Positions 60,372-64,000 of a stretch of 64,000 nucleotides of DNA are shown one piece after another; position 1 is the first letter of the stretch, and every line of letters begins with the position of its first letter. The translations under genes and the position numbers were made by a program. This DNA comes from Moniliophthora roreri (Eukaryota > Basidiomycota > Agaricomycetes > Agaricales > Marasmiaceae): NCBI GenBank assembly GCA_001466705.2, contig LATX02000206.1, positions 186,001-250,000 on the forward strand, in the 5' to 3' direction. The notes beneath the pieces are model-generated. The model had not been told where the DNA came from, did not search any database, and saw only the letters and a program-made list of their open reading frames with translations.

Positions 60372-61731
60372 ATAGGAAAACCAATGTCGGAGAGCAGGTA
60401 ACTAGCAAGTAATGATGTGGTTGTGTATGACGCGCGCCTATCGACCGGCCCTAAAGAGTCTTAAAAAGGAAGTATCCCTCCTGCGTTTCTCACTTGAGTG
60501 TCTGCACCGACACATCGACGGTCATGTAATTGCCATAACTTACCCCACGAACAACAGCCCTCAAGGGTAAAATCCGTGAGTAACACACTCTTCAGAACAA
60601 AGATTCAGAAGATCCTTAATTCGATGTCAAATTCCATCTGGGAGCGTTATGCAGATTCAGGTCTCCGAGCTCGACATAGTCACGATAGTAGATCTTGACC
60701 CTCGTTCAGGCTGATACGCAGCTTCAACTTGTACGTTGCCCATTCGAAGATACCCGGAGCCAATTTATCTGTATTCCAATTCCCTCATTGTGAGCTACCG
60801 TATCCCTCACTGCCTCTAATCGTGCAGTTGATTTCTCTTCGGCATATACAGAAATGACGACTCTATTCACTTTTCATCTTTGGACCTACGTGTTTTCGTA
60901 AGTCGCCTTTCTTGATTGACACCAGCCTTTCTTACTCACATTTATCTCTAGGCATCTTTCATACTGGCTCGAAGTCCGGGTCACCGAAAATGAGCAGACA
61001 GTCAAGGAGGTAAAGTCTAGCTCACGCTTAGAATGACATAATCTAATCAAAGTCACACTTCAGGATACACGACTCCCGATCCAAGTATGTGTTGCTTTTG
61101 ACCACCGAAACCATACAGCTCATCTGGTATAAGGAACTTGGCGGGAAAAGTATCGATTGCTATCATCGACTCGTGGCCAGTACGCATTACAATGAAGATT
61201 GATGTAAGTATCTGCGCCTGTTTCCTTGTTTCAAAGCCTAACGTTGTAATGCCTAACGTCGTTTGCATCCAGATTATCCGTGCATTTGTCTCGAATTCCT
61301 TGCTTCGCAGGTGGTCCATCTTCTCGCTTCCTGAGGTGACCAACCACCTTATATTCTAAGTATCGGAGGCTTCTTTGAACCAGTTTAAGAGCGCAGGGCA
61401 TAGGTATGACATGGTAGTTTGTGGGATTAATTTGTGAATAGCGGGATTCTTATCAGTATTGTAAGCCGTTTGCTTTTCTTTCTAGAACGTCCTAGGTGCT
61501 AACGCAATTTGCTTTTTAGCTGATTGAGACAAGGTGCATTTTATAGCTGAAAAGTTGTCAGAAGGCCCGAGTCTTGGGGTATGATCTATAGTGACGGTCT
61601 CTGTCTACTTCGTGTACTTTGAAGATCGTTGCATTATTAACGTTCACTCGACTTGATAGTATAACAATGATGTATCTTTGTTGACAAAAATGTGAAGTAC
61701 GATGCTATACAATACATGGGTAGTGTGAGCC
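60372..61731. other. Gap between F-box paralogues 2 and 3
   Basis: 60372-60600 repeats the promoter side of paralogue 3. 60600-60860 has no partner and no gene. 60860-61731 repeats 57890-58707, including the exon-like remnant at about 60880-61330. Confidence 0.5.
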
Positions 61732-63600
61732 TCAAGAACGAAACTCGACTTGCACATCCAAACCATTATCTCGAAGGACGTCGATACGCTGCTGAATCAG
61801 CCTCTTCTCCGACTTGCGTATATGCCAAAGGTTCATCTGAAGAAACACCAATCTTTGCCTATTTTCATCGGGCGTTACATGACAGCGTGATTCGACCATG
61901 TTCAATATATTTTGGATTTGACCTTTCCTCATCTCCAAATTGAAATGTAGGCCGAGGTTCAACAGGTTGGGTAGAAGAATGCTGTCGGTCGACTCCGGCC
62001 TAACAGTCATCCGACGCAGGAAACTGTCCATGATCCCTGTTTCCCGCGCCCTTTCGAGCGTGAAGTGTGTGATTGTCGGTAATAGGGCCAATGTATCCAT
62101 GACGTACGGGAGAGGAACGTTAGATAGGTGAAGGTGTGTGAGAGGGGGTCGAGAACGCGATATAAGCTGATGAAGTTGTGGAGGATTATGGTAGCAAGAA
62201 AACCCCACCCAAAGCATGGTAAGTGACGGAAGAGACAGCTGCCGAAAGATATCATGGCTGCCATCTTGCAGCTCCGCGTGGAGACTTTTGATCTGTGAGG
62301 TTACGTGCAAATTCGACTCCTGGCGAACCAAATACATGTAGTCCTTGAGCGTTACGTCAGAGAGGTTAGGAGAGTGCAGGAGAATATGTAAAAGACTCTC
62401 TATATGGTAATACTCCATCGTGAGCTCGGTCAATGCATTTAAGTTTATTAGTTTGAGGAAATTGCGTCCCACTCCATGAAGGTGCAGGTGAGAGAGTCGC
62501 GGTGCTGAACATGCTAAAGTTATAGCATCATATGGTTCTTCGCCCAGCTGGAAACACATGTCCAGTCTCTCCAGAATGGGAAACTCCATAACATGATCTG
62601 CGAATCGCTCCCCATCGTAAGGACGCAACACGAAATTTGCGACTTTCCATCGGCAACTGTTCGCCAGCAACTCGTCCGACACTTTTTTGTACTCAAATTC
62701 TAACTCGTCGTCAAAATTGTACAAATCTTCGGGGGCTGTGAGAGTGACATTGAGTGGCCTAGATTGAGATTTTTCCAGGCAGAATTCCGTGAACTCGAGA
62801 AGCCTATTCGCGGATACCTCGTCGTCCTCCATGTAAACTTTGGCGTCGATAATACACCACAGGCCTGGTTCAGAGTGGATGAGTGCTCTCCAACGACCGC
62901 AGACGTGGCTTAAGGTCAGAGGCACTCGACAGGTTGACCAACCTTCATTGCCCTCATCTCGCGCCATGAAGAAGATGCGAAGCAAGAGCTCTGATGGAAG
63001 CCTGCGGATTGTTGTTTTGACCATTCCACCGAGCCTATAGGCAATCTCTAAGAGACACTCGCGCCTCTCTTCCATCTGACGAACAACATCCCGCAGCCTC
63101 TCCAGCTCACTGTTCCACCGATCGATTTCCACGAGCGTTTCTTGAAAGGAACCTCTGAGATATGGAAGCTCGTGGTCAAGAGGATTATGATTCGCGGCAT
63201 GTTCCTTCAGGTAATTTGCAGCTTTTCGTATATGAGGACTTGGTGGGTAGGAGTGTTGACATTGAACGCAAAGTTGGACTGGAGGCGTCTCGAGCAAAGT
63301 CTTGGGCATTATAATTAATGATCGTAGTTTGAATATGGAGTATGTTTACTCACCTTTAAAAACGGATTTGTTTCAAGAGACATATAGAAAAATCAATATC
63401 GGAGAGCAGTAGAGAATAGGCAAGTGATGATGTAGTTGCGGTTGTGACGCGCACCTATCGACCGGCCCTAAACAGCCTTATTAAAAAATGAAGTATTACT
63501 CCTGCATTTTTCACTTGAGCGTCTGCACCGACACATCGACAGCATTCTACAGCCATGTGATCATCATAACTTACCCACTTACCCACGAGCAACAGCACTT
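60860..63600. repeat. Tandem duplication, unit 2 (carries F-box paralogue 3)
   Basis: Partner of 57890-60600, same orientation. At its right end the shared upstream sequence continues to about 63600, just before a kinase-like gene; the equivalent place after unit 1 has no intact gene. Confidence 0.8.
61732..63383 (-). CDS. F-box protein, paralogue 3
   Basis: Exon 1 (63354-63383, MSLETNPFLK) and exon 2 (61732-63300) are separated by a 53-bp intron and give about 532 residues. The architecture is that of paralogue 2: QLCVQCQHSY, coiled coil EIDRWNSELERLRDVVRQME, F-box TIRRLPSELLLRIFFMARDE, then leucine-rich segments (LSHLHLHGVGRNFLKLINLN, LTMLWVGFSC). No stop or frameshift is seen. The C-terminus runs on a few codons further (GLDVQVEFRS) than in paralogue 2 (GLDVQYVI). 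The surface leucine-rich part carries most of the differences between the two copies. Confidence 0.85.
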
Positions 63601-63623
63601 AAGGATAAACTCTCCCTGTGCCC

Positions 63624-64000
63624 ATGTTCAACATCGACGAGGCCGAGACGGGAATCGAGACTCCAGCAGAGCTCCAAGCAGTATTGGCGCTACAGAATGC
63701 CAAGGAGGTTCTTTTGTCCCTAGATGAGAGTTACCTACCCCCCATTGTGGAGCTGCTTCAGTCGGTGAGTGATGGCCTTGTTTTCTGCCTGAATGTTAAC
63801 CATTGGGCGACTAGGAAGCAAATCTGGCTTTGACTCTCGGAGATTCCAATTATCGAAAACTCTGTTTGAAATGCCTTCGTGCAATAGTCAAGAAACGTCA
63901 CATCTTACCACCTTCATTGTTCCTCGACGAAATCATTCAAGTGGGGACTCATGCGTTACGCGGAGGCGGATTCTCTGCGCGTAAAGTCCATCAGCAATCA
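63624..64000 (+). CDS. N-terminal part of a kinase-like protein (runs off the window)
   Basis: Exon 1 (63624-63764) starts MFNIDEAETGIETPAELQAV. A 50-bp GTGAGT...CTAG intron follows, then exon 2 continues NLALTLGDSNYRKLCLKCLR, AIVKKRHILPPSLFLDEI and HALRGGGFSA. The arrangement of a short helical N-terminus, then L-P-x-S-L, then a G-G-G-F glycine loop resembles basidiomycete tyrosine-kinase-like proteins. A GTAAAG after FSAR could be the next donor. No catalytic residues are in the window, so the kinase call rests on the loop alone. Confidence 0.5.

Larger units (their letters stand above)
57890..60600. repeat. Tandem duplication, unit 1 (carries F-box paralogue 2)
   Basis: It pairs with 60860-63600 over the F-box gene, its short first exon, the 3' flank (TTGACAAAAATGTGAAGTACG just downstream of both genes) and upstream sequence (CATAACTTACCC, ACGAGCAACAGC-like). 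Differences are scattered substitutions and small indels. Confidence 0.8.

Overview
The window is nuclear DNA of a filamentous basidiomycete, most likely an Agaricomycete. Genes are split by many introns of about 45-65 bp. The protein families are typical of mushrooms: DUF6535 membrane proteins, FunK1-type kinases, F-box proteins with an N-terminal cysteine motif and coiled coil, and a highly reducing polyketide synthase (PKS) with a C-terminal thioesterase. No rRNA, conventional tRNA or CRISPR was seen. Where models are spliced, I derived the junctions by reading GT-AG (occasionally GC-AG) borders that keep family motifs in frame.

Layout. 1-4.2 kb: the 3' end of a DUF6535-type repeat protein facing a decayed inverted copy. 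5-6.7 kb: a decayed MFS sugar transporter. 7.2-11.1 kb: two housekeeping/regulatory genes, a C2H2 zinc-finger protein and the decapping factor DCP1. 11.8-13.4 kb: a broken FunK1 kinase fragment. 13.7-15.4 kb: an F-box protein. 16.2-26.2 kb: a large PKS on the minus strand (KS-AT-DH-MT-inactive ER-KR-ACP-TE). It is transcribed divergently, across a 1.4-kb shared promoter, from a carotenoid-cleavage-type oxygenase (27.6-29.5 kb). I infer this pair is a compact pathway: the PKS would make a methyl-branched polyene acid, which the oxygenase could cleave at a conjugated double bond.

29.5-48.7 kb is mobile-element territory. A Ty1/copia element (34.1-46.7 kb, minus strand) is inflated because overlapping contigs were joined at single N bases. 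On either side lie two TIR elements with unrelated ends that both carry the same tRNA-like (A box/B box) module; one of them sits in a dead metalloprotease gene.

49-63 kb: a secreted protein with two tandem CFEM domains made by exact exon duplication, a MITE-like element, an F-box gene, a Zn2Cys6 transcription factor with a 6-nt microexon, and a 2.6-2.7-kb tandem duplication carrying two more F-box paralogues. The window ends inside a kinase-like gene.
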